This document shows, in pieces, positions 41,576 to 55,016 of a stretch of 64,000 nt of DNA (within the stretch, counting starts at the first letter, position 1; each line of letters starts with the position of its first letter). The DNA comes from Diphasiastrum complanatum (Eukaryota; Streptophyta; Lycopodiopsida; Lycopodiales; Lycopodiaceae): the NCBI GenBank assembly GCA_029204225.1, contig CM055096.1:74034919-74098918 (forward strand). The letters are read 5' to 3'. Made by a program: the position numbers and the translations under genes. Below the pieces are notes generated by a model. It did not search any database, was not told the DNA's origin, and saw only the letters and a list, made by a program, of their open reading frames with translations.

Positions 41576-42041
41576 GTATGATCGAGATAATATGGGCATT
41601 AAAGAGCGTGCAATGCAGCGCATCATTTGTGGTGATGAAAATAAATTTGAAGATGCATTGGCTGCCGAAGTGGATAAATATAACAAGGTACAGTTAGAGG
41701 GAAAATTTGTTGCAAAAAAGCCTGATGTTCCATCTTCATCAAATGACGTTTTCAAGGAAGTCATGTATCCTCTTGCGGATGTTACTCAACGTGCGAGCAA
41801 TTTTAATGTTGATGATGACGATGAGTTTTGGTGTAACCCATTAATCATGAAGGCTGTTGATGATGCTTTTGAGAAATATGAGGAGAATATGAAGTCACGT
41901 TTACTATGTCCACCTACAGTTAATAGCACTCACGTGAGTGTGGGACATAATTTTTCAAACATTAGTAATTGTCATATCACTTTCAATGTTTCAGATGCCA
42001 ATGTAGCAGCAGGAATTTTGAAGGATTTGAGCAAAAAGTAG
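41576..42041 (+). CDS. Unrecognised 3' exon, acidic protein
   Basis: An acceptor-like TTTTATG...GTGAAATTTAG is followed by a frame open to TAG at 42039-42041, about 154 codons. The protein is acidic and hydrophilic. It begins YDRDNMGIKERAMQRIICGD, contains NVDDDDEFWCNPLIMKAVDD and ends GILKDLSKK, with no signal peptide or membrane segment. An AATAAA lies 155 bp downstream (about 42197), so this looks like the end of a transcription unit. Upstream sequence is the GC-rich repeat, where any first exon would be. I do not recognise the family. Either a host gene fragment or the cargo of a mobile element would fit. Confidence 0.45.
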
Positions 42042-42464
42042 CTCATTTTGAAGGATGTTGCTTGGTTTAGAGTTTGTAGCAGATTGATAGGATCATAGGA
42101 CGACAGAAACAGAACAGAAACAGAAATAAGGATTGGGGTTGCACTTGGTATATGCCATTGTGAACACATTAATTTTGTAGATGACATTTGATGAGTAATA
42201 AAAATCTATTTTCCATCGCATTCCATGAACTTTTATATTATTTTTCACTAATGTTCTCATGTATTTTGTTACAAATACAGATCGTTTTATAGTATTAGAG
42301 AATTTTTCCATGTGAGCAAGAACTTGTATCAAAATTCAAGATCATGAATTATTTGTTGCCCAGTGTCATGCTTCAAAAAAAGAAAGAACATAACAGAGCA
42401 GAAATGTTTGTCCCTCATCTTCAACATCTGCAAAATCGGTACAATCAGGCTTGCAGGTCCACTG

Positions 42465-42689
42465 AAATTTAAACTGCTATATTTTGATAATTAAATTGGC
42501 TTCTAATTAGACCGCCAGCTGTAATTGTGTTTTCAAACAATAAGGAGCAGCAGAACATAAAGTGATAAAAAAATCAGAAGGATGTTGTTTTTGTACCACA
42601 GAAAATTTAAACTGCCAAATTCTGGTAATTAAATTGGTAAAATCTTCTAATTAGACTGCCAGTTGTCAATGTGTTTTCAAACAGTAATT
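42465..42689. repeat. Direct repeat in the 3' flank, two copies of ~80 bp
   Basis: Copy 1 at 42465-42543 and copy 2 at 42604-42689 both contain AATTTAAACTGC, AATTAAATTGG, CTAATTAGAC and TGTGTTTTCAAACA. Divergence is moderate. Confidence 0.75.
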
Positions 42690-42911
42690 GGTAATAAGTT
42701 ATTGCCATGTGTAAGTATTGTTTTTTTAGAATGATATTAATGTACTGCCAATTGGCACATTGTTTTTTTTGACAGAATTGCCAGGTGTCATAGTGACAAA
42801 TTTTGCCTAGACAATTGCATTCTATGTGAATTTTTCTGCCAGATGTGAATAAGACAGCTATCAGTTCCAATTATTACCATAACTAAATTGTGTACTTGCA
42901 TATTCCACCTC

Positions 42912-42965
42912 TGGAGGTGGCTCCAAAGTACAAAGGATACCTGAGCACTTGGCATTACGGGTACT
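42912..42965. repeat. Second copy of the 41,225-41,280 repeat
   Basis: It shares AAGTACAAAGGAYACCTGA and GGCATTA with the upstream copy at roughly 75-80 percent identity. This marks another member of the GC-rich repeat family or its border. Confidence 0.55.
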
Positions 42966-43066
42966 TTACCTTGTGAAACCCTTGTTAGGGTTTGGGGGTT
43001 TTTTTTTGGCATGATTTTTTTGTGACTTGCATGACATTAATCTTACTCATCACTTGTTTAAGAGTG

Positions 43067-43175
43067 CATGGCTATAGTTGTGGTATGGACATAACATACC
43101 AATAACCCAAGATTGCAAAGCATGGCTATCAGATGTGGTATGGACGTAACATACCAATAACCCAAGATTGCAAAG
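43067..43175. repeat. 54-55-bp tandem duplication
   Basis: Copies 43067-43120 and 43121-43175 begin CATGGCTAT and share ATACCAATAACCCAAGATTG. A third partial copy starts at 43176. Confidence 0.9.
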
Positions 43176-43211
43176 CATGGCTATTGGTGTGAAATTGTGA
43201 ATGTGTAAACT

Positions 43212-43530
43212 TGTTGGAAGATTCTAAGGAATCCCCAAGATACCGAGCCAAGCTATTCTAAAGAGTATCTTTCACCCTAAATCGAGGAGGTCCCTGAGGA
43301 AGAAGAGAAGGATGAGAATGAGAGCCAAGAAATAATAGCTAGAATAACAATTTAAAATCATGTGAGCCTCATGGTGAATCCCAAAGAAAAGGAATGACCA
43401 TGTAGGAGCTAGTATGTGTAGGCACTTGTAATAAATGTGGTAGACCCCTCTTAAATAAAGTAGAGTGAGCCACCTTTTGATGGTGACCTCTAGTGGAGGA
43501 ATTTTTGATGTGTCGCTCCATTTATAACTT
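43212..43530 (+). mobile_element. LTR-like repeat, truncated copy
   Basis: It starts TGTTGGAAGATTCTAAGG and shares long blocks with 57023-57330, including AGCCACCTTTTGATGGTGAC and CTCTAGTGGAG. It ends near 43530 without its 3' part. Confidence 0.55.
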
Positions 43531-44358
43531 CTAATTATAATATAAATTACAAGTACAGGTAGATTATACAATTTGACGGTTCATTGTGACGATTCGAATC
43601 CAGTCGCTTCCTATTCCAAATGTCGTTTTGTTTCAGGAGTTCATGTCCATAAATAAAAGACAGGTCCTTAACCATTATACACGAAAAAATGGTGTAGGCC
43701 TCTTCAAAATATATAGTTGTCCAGTGCATATCCTCATTTCTAAATATAAAATGCCATTTTTGAATAAATATACAAATATGTGGTATCACATCTATGATTT
43801 GCTGTTTTGATAAGTGGGATAATTAGTGGTGTGGATCCTCCAAGTTATTTGTAGGTCGACTTAACTGCTTATGCAATACAGCTATCATAGAGTATCGAAA
43901 CTGTGTGGATTCTCTGATATGGGGTCTCTAATTTGAGTTAGTGCTGAAGTGTAAATTGTGTGCACAACATTGTTAGATATATTGGAATGATGTGTAAATT
44001 TGAATAAGCATTCAATTTATGAATACCAGGCGGTACTGGCTGCCTGTTCTAAACATCTGTTGATGACCAGTTTATCATTAATTTCACTACATGACACCTT
44101 TTCATCAATAATACCCATATCTCTGATCTCTTTGGGGAACGATAACCTATATACTACACAAGACCTAGCAAAATGAGTTCAGTAAGGTATGACATAAGCT
44201 GAATTATTTGGTGCCGTTGCCAAGGGATCAGAAGTGGTCTTATTTGTGATACATGTATCATGTAGTGGTTCAAGGAACTTGAAACAAAATGTCTAGAAGG
44301 AATTTTCTTAGAAGCATTCAAGACAGGCATTTGCTTAATATATTTTGGGACAGGTTGC
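43531..44358. other. Non-coding stretch, nothing recognised
   Basis: Only chance frames. A run GGGGAACGATAACCTATATAC near 44137 has a relative near 45990 (GGGGAACGATCTAAATAC). Confidence 0.35.
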
Positions 44359-44919
44359 TTATTTTAATATATTTATTCCCTTATTTGAAGGAAAAATCTT
44401 TGCCATCATCTTGTTTCTTGCCTTTTGTTGACGTGACTCTGGAAGCTTTGCCTTGGAGGTGGCATCGACATGTTGAGCATAAGATCCTTCAGGAGTAGTA
44501 TCTTGTTGTGAGCCTGATGGTGTTGGCTGTTTCTGGATGGTCAACTTAAGTATGTTCGTGTTAGGCCTCTTGGGTGGTGGCCCTTGTGGAGATCGGATTC
44601 TCTTTCGGGAAGCTGAGTGCTTGGACCTTGATGATTTGGGTGGAATAGCCCAAGCCTTATCAACTAGCTGCAACATTTTTTGGAGCTTGGGTCTGTTGCT
44701 CAACTGCTGCAGTGTGAGGTCCGTCACAAAATATCCCATCAAGGTTATTGCATCACAGACTTCGTCTGGAAGCATGTCCCATTGGTAGACCTTAGGCTTG
44801 GGCCGATAGGCCACGATGTTGGCTACCTTGGATTTGAGTTGCACATGAGCCATAGGCCCTAGCGATTTAATCTCTTTGGGAATCAATTTTGGTGCGTAAC
44901 ATTTTTGATCGAGATACAT
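44359..44919 (-). CDS. Unrecognised 186-codon ORF
   Basis: An open minus-strand frame from ATG 44919 to 44359. The protein is basic and hydrophilic. The N-terminal half is mixed and possibly folded (ALPKL-like start replaced by MYLDQKCYAPKLIPKEIKSL, then DEVCDAITLMGYFVTDLTLQ). The C-terminal half is Lys/Pro/Ser-rich and probably disordered (SKHSASRKRIRSPQGPPPKR). This layout resembles nuclear or gag-type proteins of plant transposable elements. I cannot assign a family, and there is no neighbouring domain to help. It is likely a remnant of a longer ORF. Confidence 0.35.
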   Translation of the reverse strand: MYLDQKCYAPKLIPKEIKSLGPMAHVQLKSKVANIVAYRPKPKVYQWDMLPDEVCDAITLMGYFVTDLTLQQLSNRPKLQKMLQLVDKAWAIPPKSSRSKHSASRKRIRSPQGPPPKRPNTNILKLTIQKQPTPSGSQQDTTPEGSYAQHVDATSKAKLPESRQQKARNKMMAKIFPSNKGINILK

Positions 44920-47042
44920 GAGGACTTGGTCATTAGTTCATCACGTCATCATTCACCGAAAGAATACCGTCTTCCGAAACGTGGGCTGCAGAAATACTAG
45001 ATTCTCCTAGGCACCAGGCTATAGGAATTGGGTCTATCATCATTAATGGAATGATGGGTGTCTCTATGTTCGTAGAAGATAGAAGAATATATGTGTTTTC
45101 TATTGCTCAGAACTTCTAAAAGTTCTCAGAAAGAAAAAGAGGAGGAGACTCGCTGTAGGAACAGTCTCCTACTGAGGAAATCTTGGTGGATTTACTTGTT
45201 GGTTAGAGAGAAATTAGAGAGAGAGAGAGAGAGAATTATTGTATGTTGGAGATTGAAGAAGTGAATAGAGCGTTTAAGGTTGTTTCCTTATAACTCTGTT
45301 TTCCGCACTGCTGAGTGTGAGTCACTCTGGGTCTACTAACAATCTCGTATGCATTACTTAAATCATTCTTTGGTCAGACAGTACTTTCTTTCATTACAGT
45401 CGTTTGTTGGATTTCCGTAAAGTTGATCTAAAGAACTATCTTAAAATTGCTTTGTCCATATGAGTGAATACTTTGTGTTCGACATTTGAGTAATTATACC
45501 CTTGGTGCAGTTTTCCATAATTGTCGATAGAAAAGTATGTATGTTGTGAAATGCTAGTCCCTGACTGAGGAACTGAGTTATTGCCGTGTTAGTAACGACG
45601 ATAATTATTTCTAACATATTCACGAACTATTTGAGTTCTTTAACCATGACTGGACTTTAGTTGTTAAGGACTTATGTCTAGGACACATTAGTTCAAGAAT
45701 AAGATTAACTTTTTGTCTGTTCGTACATGTTTGTATCGAACATAACACAGACCCTTGCTAACAACTTAATCAGTTAGAGTGTAATTCATTCGAGTTGCTC
45801 TGATATCATTGTGCATACAGAACGCTTTATCTTCGGTTTGATAGAGGAAATCATTCATTACTTGTATACACCTTTTCCAAAAGTGGTACTAGCTGCTTAT
45901 AAAATGTATGTTGACAACCACGACTCCATTTCATTCGAAATAAGTCAATAAAGTATCAACTTAATAACTTTTAAGAGCTATCTTCTTGGGGAACGATCTA
46001 AATACTACATAAATATAGCAATTATGTGTCGGGATGTTGCGACAATAGATCTGTGACATTCTTGATACAACCTAAATTAGATCAATAGATTTATGTACTG
46101 CGATGTTGAAAATGTCGACACTGTGAGCCATTTTTGAGTAGTTATGCAGACTATGTAAAACCACAAAGAAATATGCAAGTTTGGATAATGAAGAAACGAA
46201 ATGTTTCTAATGCCAAAGCTTTGCTAGCTTTCAATCCTGAATTTTTGACAAAGGCGACAAGACACGACACGACATGACACGACATGAAATCAGTCGTGCT
46301 CCTCAATTGACCAAGAAGATCAGCCAAGTACCATGGGGTACAAATATCAGATCAGATATCATGACATCAGCAAGAGTATTCTAGATCGTGGCTAATCTGC
46401 CACTCTTGTAATTCGTGATTAGTTGTAGATGTTTAATCACTCTAATCTAGGAGTTACACGACGCGGCTATATACTTTATGTGTGATGCATAATACTGTAT
46501 TGCTAGTAAGCAAGACAAGAAGTCAAAAGACGAAAATACAGAATACAAGTCCACCTGCGTGCGAGACAGTTTTGTATAGGATCTATAGAACCACAAGTCC
46601 GCTAGTAAGCGAGACGTGATTCGTGAGAGAATTGTATTTATCTCACACCAACGCACTGCATAGATCTGTCATGCAGTGCTTGAAGAATCAAGAAAATTAA
46701 TAGATGATATTGTAACTGTTGTGCACATTATTAATCTGTATGATTGTATGATCTTGAATGTAAATTCGTCTACTACAATTCGTGTGTCTGATTCACTTGC
46801 TCATTTAATTCCGCACTTTGGTTTGATATTGTCGAATGCTACATTAATTTGTTAACGTAGATCAACAGTGTCTGACTACTCTCTGTTAGATTGTAGGAGT
46901 GATATAGCCAGCAGTGACCAGCGATCATATCTAAATTCCTGACGAACTGATCTTGTTCGCGAATCCTTTCGCTTCATCTTTCGCCTTCCTTCACTTTGCG
47001 ATCACTTGGCCATAAGGGTAAATCAATTACAAAGCCCACTTA
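44920..47042. other. Non-coding region with short repeats
   Basis: This includes a short GA run (45217-45234) and a GACAC/GACAT pentamer run (46258-46289). No coding domain or LTR pair was recognised, though the sequence has the feel of decayed LTR. Confidence 0.35.
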
Positions 47043-47107
47043 AGTTTCGTTTCATTTTGTTTCATTTCGTCTTGTTTCGTCTCGTCTCGTCTCATCTTGT
47101 CTCGTTG
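47043..47107. repeat. Imperfect TTTCG/TCTCG pentanucleotide array
   Basis: About thirteen five-base units (TTTCG, TTTCA, TCTCG, TCTTG). A weaker continuation occurs at 47140-47165. Confidence 0.85.
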
Positions 47108-47590
47108 TAGAGCCTGATTGATCTTGTCGCGAACTCTTTCGCTTTGTTTCGTTTTGTGTCGTTTCGCGATCTCTAGCTTTCAGCATGAATTAGTGTCGGA
47201 AGAGAACATAAAGATAAAATATAAATATAGTATAATAAGGACAATCTGGGGCGAAGGAGAAGGGATGGCAGAAGGAAGAGGAGTAGGAGGCCTGGCTTCT
47301 GCAGAGATGGAAAAGTGAAAAGACGCTTCGCCCGCCATAGCTACCTATCAAAATACATAAACACTCCAAATTCAAATTATCCTTTACCAGCACACATAGT
47401 GTTTTGAAGTGCATGTACATACTTTCAAGTTGAAAGGTGTTAAACAAATGAGACTTTCATTATCAAAAATTTGAAGCTTGCTCTAAGGATTTTTTATATT
47501 ATCAGACTTTCCATGGGAAAGGTTGAAATAAAAATGCATTTTTATGAAGATTGGACTCCATTGCTCGTCAACGATGGGCACTCTTTACTA

Positions 47591-47592
<2 letters not shown>

Positions 47593-47663
<71 letters not shown>
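47593..47663. repeat. Compound (TA)n-(GA)n microsatellite
   Basis: (AT)n to about 47633 followed directly by (GA)n to 47663. Confidence 0.95.
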
Positions 47664-47665
<2 letters not shown>

Positions 47666-47699
47666 TTGCAACCGACCTGACCTCGTCTTGGGAGTGTTC

Positions 47700-48480
47700 A
47701 GAATCATTCGAATCTTCTGCAGAGCGCATGTAGTGAAACGCTGGGGACATGCATAACTTCGTGCGCCATTAGTTCGGTATGTTGAAAGGTTTCATCATTC
47801 TGTAACCAGATATCTTGAATCCATGGGAATCGAGGCTTGATTACGGGATTAAAGGCCCTCACAACGAGAGGAAGCTCAGGAGTTCCGGGATTTCTACTAA
47901 TTGTATAAAATTCCACTCAAATCATCTATAGAAGATATTCTATTTCCGGGTACATTGACGACAATCAGTCACTCCTCGATTGTAGGCTCTCTAGCAAATG
48001 CACCCTCAAAGACAACCAAATCATTTTTAGTAAACAAGGCTATCTTGAGAGGAACAAGAATATTGAACCTTGAGATTATTTCTTGCTGTACTTGAGCTTG
48101 CTTGTGAGTTACCTCCCCACTCTTCAACTATGTGCATGCTGCCCATAATAATCGTCACACAGTCACTTTCGTCTTCGCAAGTCAACTATCAAAAAATAGA
48201 TCGCATGCCACAAAAAAATAAAAAACGCCTCTTCGGGTAAGAAAGAAGCAATCCATAGCGTTTACAAAATGTGGTCATGAAATCGATGTTCCCTTTCGGC
48301 GTCATCACTTCCTTCACCACCACCACCATCTGTATATACAAATCCATCAACCTCTTCACTCAAATCATTCATAGAATGGTTACGATCGAATGGACAGAGA
48401 TGGTGACTGGAGCGTGCTTCAGCACTAGAGAGAGAAAAATTGGTCCACGTTTCCTCCAAAACATATTCTGGTCCATGTTT
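47700..48480 (-). other. Coding-like but unassigned stretch
   Basis: Minus-strand frames between 48100 and 47704 show protein-like runs broken by frameshifts (for example VPLKIALFTKNDLVVFEGAF near 48040, then PGTPELPLVVRAFNPVIKPR near 47860). They could be a decayed retroelement ORF. No family was recognised. Confidence 0.25.
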
Positions 48481-48494
48481 GCTCTAAAACGTAT

Positions 48495-48640
48495 TTACGT
48501 ATTATGGAAGGAGCCGGGCACAGGCCAATCTGCCCGGTAAGGATTTCCAAAAGAATTTGGGCAAGGTCCGGAGCCCAAAATTTTTTGGAAATCCTTACCG
48601 GGCAGAATGGCCTGTGCACGGCAACTTCCATTGCGTAATG
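48495..48640. repeat. Near-perfect palindrome, ~50-bp arms
   Basis: 48513-48622 folds back on itself. The left arm begins GCCGGGCACAGGCCAATCTG and the right arm ends in its complement (CAGAATGGCCTGTGCACGGC). The loop is about 10 bases (AAGGTCCGGA). Complementarity continues with mismatches to about 48495 and 48640. There is no coding role. It could be a MITE or a hairpin precursor for small RNA. Confidence 0.88.
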
Positions 48641-48878
48641 GAGTCTTTGACTTTTCCACATGCCATTTACAAAGCATAATCAGCAGTGTGGGTTTTTTGG
48701 ACCAATAAGAAACTGCCATGTGGCAGTCTGACGTGCGTTTGGAATGTGCTTCAGAATTTTGAAATTTAAAAAAAAAATTCAGTGACATTTTATGCTTTTC
48801 AAAAAGCCCAAAAATTGGGCGTAATCAGCACAAAGAATCCATTACTTATTTGAAAGGCATTTGACATGTGTTGAAATT

Positions 48879-48988
<110 letters not shown>

Positions 48989-49055
48989 ATGTGTCTTTAG
49001 AAATTTTTAGAAAGAGAAAATTTGAGAGAGACAAGGCATAAAATTTGAGAGAGAT

Positions 49056-49406
<351 letters not shown>

Positions 49407-50117
49407 GCCCTTGCTCGAGGGCGGGAGCCAGAAGATGCAGATTCCTTAACTAAGGGAATCAAAGTCCTGCACATTGCTTGTGTAAAGGTCACGGATCATG
49501 AGCTAGTAGAAGTTCTGCAGAAGAAAGTTCAGGAGCTGCAATTAGAATTGAATGATAAGCCTACACAGACAGACAAATCAACCTAGACATTGGAAGTGTT
49601 GGCCGAAACTTCTATGGTAGAGAGTGTTGCAGATCGATTTCGTGATCCATCCATCATGGAATCAGATCAGGACGGGATACCAGATCAGCTGCCCACTGTG
49701 TCGACACAAAAGGAAGAAGACAGCAGTGCGAGAAGCAGTAGAACTGAATCAAGTATTGGCTAATGAGTATATTCAATTACGAAGGAAGGTATTCGCTACT
49801 ATGTCACAATTACGGAACATAGAACATTTGTGGATGATGGAATTTTTTTTCCTTCGAGGCATAAATGGTTATACAAATGAACAATGTGTCAATTTTCAGA
49901 GAAAAAGAACAAATATAATTGTACTTATCAATCATTAAGAGTTATTGATTGCTTAATCCAAAGATCTATCAAGTTCTAGGTGTTAGATCTTGATCTAGAA
50001 ATTTTACACTATGATTTAAGCAAGATCAATGGATCAAATGATTAAAAACTTGGACGAGCGGCCTCTAATCTATTCGAGAGCACTCCAACACATCAGTAGT
50101 GAAGGAGATTATTTGAC
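49407..50117. other. Non-coding stretch, nothing firm
   Basis: A short coding-like frame ends at 49586 (HELVEVLQKKVQELQLELND, coiled-coil-like), but it begins in the GA array. No gene is claimed. Confidence 0.3.
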
Positions 50118-51080
50118 TCAGAAGGTTACTTCAGAATATGCTCTGTCAGGCACTCGATCTTGACCTTCTTCTGAATCTGGTAACTCTCTTTCATCTTCTG
50201 CTTGTTTTTCTTCTATCATCGTTGGTAGCTCATAATAGTTTTTGAGAATTTCATAGCCGATTAGGTCATTGTCTGCTATGTATTTCGTCTCATCAAATTT
50301 GACATCTCGAACAACTTTTATCTTGCCAGTTTCGGGTACATAAACATGATAACATAACTTGAATCCTACCAGAAAACCTTGCTTAGTCATTTCATCGAGT
50401 TTCTTTTTCAGCTTATCTGATATGTGCATATACACTACGCTTTCAAATGTCCGAACATGTGCAAAATTTGGCTTCGATTTCTACCATATCTCATGAGGAG
50501 TTTTATCCGATATTCGCATTTCAGATATTCTGAAGATAATTTGATGTAGCCACTGCTTCTACCCAAAACTGTTTTGGTGCTTTCGCACGAGCCATCATAC
50601 ACCTTGCAGCTTCCATCAGTGTACGATTCCTTTGTTCAGCTATTCCATTGTGTTGAGGTGTGTAAGATGCAGTCTTCGTGTGCATAATATCTCGATCAGT
50701 ACAATAAGCTTTGAATTCGTTGGAAATGTACTCACCTCCACAATCTGTGCGAATTTGCTTCAACTTATTGTCTGTCTACATCTCAGCCCAATTCGTATAC
50801 TCAACGAATTTCTCGAAAGCTTCAGATTTGGTACGAATAAAATATACTACAGCGAACTTGCTGAAGTCATCAATAAACGCAATGAAGTACTTTGCATCAC
50901 CCAACGACAATACTCCGAATGGTCTACAAATAAGTGAATGCACAATTTTTGAAATACCTTAATTGCTTTATAAATATCCTTACTGAAAGGTGTTCTAGTC
51001 ATCTTGCCTTTAAGACAGGATTTGCAGGTAGTTCAAATATCTCTACCTTTGATTTCAACTCCTTGAATTCTTTGCTATTG
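50118..51080 (-). pseudogene. Ty1/copia integrase remnant
   Basis: Read right to left. A CxxC-type end with KMTRTPF (near 51000) precedes the catalytic core around 50900-50780 (FIDDFSKFAVVYFIR across a frameshift). The intact frame 50763-50521 follows with KQIRTDCGGEYISNEFKAYC and HNGIAEQRNRTLMEAARCMM, the canonical D-G-G-E-Y-..-E copia block. The C-terminal piece (50435-50118) has GFKLCYHVYVPETGKIKVVR and DVKFDET. Stops and frameshifts inactivate it. No LTR or RT was found nearby. Confidence 0.88.

Positions 51081-52952
<1,872 letters not shown>

Positions 52953-53035
<83 letters not shown>
52953..53035. repeat. (GA)n microsatellite, 83 bp
   Basis: Uninterrupted run, 280 bp downstream of the stop codon of the proline-rich protein gene. 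Confidence 0.97.
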
Positions 53036-53036
<1 letters not shown>

Positions 53037-53316
53037 ATTGGCATTGAAGATATTATTTGCCATAAAATTGAACATAAAACTTTAGCCGATCAATAACAAA
53101 GTTGTTCAAACATATGAAGATAATCTAAGATTTCAACTAACTCGTGGTTTCTTGGGTTCAAGAATACCACATCTCTCACTATTTCAAGCCTCGAATTCTC
53201 AAACAAACAGTCGACAAAAACAGATCAAAACGACACAACATATTCTGTAGCTACCAATGAGCTACTAACAATCATAATTCCTGCTATTGATGCTTTGGAT
53301 TTGGACGAGGTGCTGA

Positions 53317-53666
53317 TCATATTTTCATGTCGGCGTCGGAGGTGGATGCTGAAGGCGTTGAGGGTCCAGAAGTAGAGGCTTTAGAAGTTGGATTTGAATG
53401 AGTGAAAGAAGAGACTGGAGGCAAACGATGGAAAGAAGGTAATGGAGGGCAACCGGGGAAAGGAGGAGGTTTGGGGAAAGGTGGAAATGGAGGGAAGTGA
53501 AAGGGAAACGGAGGGAAGGCATGGGGAAAAGGAGGAGGTTTGGGGAATGGTGGAAAAGGTGGAAACGTATGTGGGAATGGAGGCCATCCATTCGTAACTC
53601 CTGCTGATGCACTTGCCAGGGATGATGACGTTGTTGCTGTGTCGGGGGTTGGTGCCCGTGAGATAC
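53317..53666 (-). CDS. Proline-rich protein gene, exon 2
   Basis: 350 nt, encoding all of the Pro/Phe repeat region and ending TGA at 53319-53317. Confidence 0.8.
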
Positions 53667-54466
53667 CTGCAGATCAAGGGAGATGATATTGAGACAAATC
53701 CACGAACTTAACGAGGGCTATTAAGAACACCTAAGAAAAATATGAAAATTTGCTTGCATGTAAAGGTTTACAAAAGACGTTACAGATGAATGGGCTTGGG
53801 CGGCAGTACAGATCATTTTTAATGTAAAGCTATTGGAGTAATCAATAGATAATTTTTTCTAAGAGCGTATAGCTTGTATGCACGAGGAAGGTAGACGTTA
53901 AACAATGAAGTACAACCAATATGACTTATTGAGCCTTCCCAATACTCCAAATGTTTGGAGCACGACCATCTCTCTCCCTCTATAAGCTCAAATAATGTGG
54001 AAACAAAATGAGTTGCTAGAAAACGAACAGATCATTACAGTAATCGTATTCATGCTATCAAATTCCAAAGAATCATGAGTTGCTTGAAAATAAACAGATC
54101 ATTAGCACTACACTGTAGGCACGCATATTATGAAAAACAATATGGTAATAAAGAGACGGAAACCAATTAGTAAATGAAAGTAGAAGGAAATTACAGAACG
54201 ATGGAGAATGTAGTTAAGCACACATGTTGTCAAATTACAAGTTAGAAACAGCTAGCGTACGCGTGATGTCACTGACTTATTACATATCACTGTAAGCATA
54301 AGAAGTGATTTGTAACTAGTAAGCACATCTTATCAAAATAAAATCGCCTTATCTTACCGTCTGCCAACAATTTTCTTGGTCCACGGAGTATGGGAACTGC
54401 AGTAGTAGCCGACGTTAACATCAAACTCACGATCACCAGTGCAAGAGAGAAGAAGCGGCCTGCCAT
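53317..54466 (-). CDS. Secreted proline-rich protein, two exons
   Basis: The CDS joins 54466-54358 and 53666-53317 on the minus strand: 459 nt, 152 residues. Splice sites are GACG|GTAAGA and ATCTGCAG|GTATC with matching phase (intron 691 bp). The start ATG opens a clear signal peptide (MAGRFFSLALVIVSLMLTSA, cleavage likely after about residue 23). A short basic segment with LRGPRKLLAD follows. The mature part has a Ser/Thr/Ala-rich stretch, then two copies of FPPFPPFPKPPPFP (about residues 71-84 and 94-107), and a Ser/Thr-rich tail ending DADMKI. There is a single Cys at about 109. The composition suggests an extracellular, cell-wall type proline-rich protein, possibly hydroxylated and glycosylated; the precise family is unknown to me. 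The other two frames of exon 2 are also open and should not be mistaken for the gene. The reading frame is intact. Confidence 0.8.
54358..54466 (-). CDS. Proline-rich protein gene, exon 1 (signal peptide)
   Basis: 109 nt from ATG, encoding the signal peptide and first mature residues, with phase-1 donor GACG|GTAAGA. Confidence 0.82.
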
Positions 54467-55007
54467 CTTGATATATGAGACAAAAATGACTAAAAGAAGT
54501 CGAAGTGCAAGCACTCTAACTGCTGTAGCTATTTGCTGAGAGCAATCAGCAGTGTCAAGTGATCCGCTGCAAGACACTCTTGATCCAGAGAGGCGTTGCG
54601 CGAAAATATTATGTCAAATAAGGCAGCGTACCTGCACGAGTGTTAACAAAACATCCTTTCATCATGTGAGTACTTTTTGACTCTCTTTGATGAAAGACTA
54701 GTTTAAAAACATTGAAAGCAAAAGTTCTCAAGGATCCAAAATAACATACAGTTCGAAGATGATGGTTTGCAATTATAACAATAGCTGCGATCCCTTCCTG
54801 GAACCTCTTCCTACATATTTTACCGCTCAATCACTTATAACCCAAATCACATATGCCAATGAACGCTTTCAAAGATGAGCTATATTCTCACCTCCTTGGG
54901 AACAGATTGTGCATGCATTTTATGCATGAATTTTTGTAGTTGATTTTGTAGCTTTTCTGTGGATCGATTTTGTTGAATTATTCGCAAGTTTTAAGGCTAT
55001 ATGTCTA

Positions 55008-55013
55008 CTTATA
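55008..55013 (-). promoter_or_regulatory. Possible TATA box for the proline-rich protein gene
   Basis: The minus strand reads AACTATAAGTAG. It is about 540 bp upstream of the ATG, so a 5' UTR intron would be needed. A fitting donor (AAGGAG|GTGAGAA near 54890) and acceptor (TTGCTCTCAG near 54540) exist. Inference only. Confidence 0.3.
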
Positions 55014-55016
55014 GTT

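Noticed and set aside
47700-48480. A gene on the minus strand here
   Set aside because: Protein-like runs are interrupted by stops and frameshifts and match no family I know, so it is kept only as an unassigned stretch.
53325-53677. Leu/His-rich and Ser/Thr/Phe-rich ORFs at the proline-rich gene
   Set aside because: They are alternative frames of exon 2. Only the Pro/Phe frame joins in phase to the signal peptide exon.
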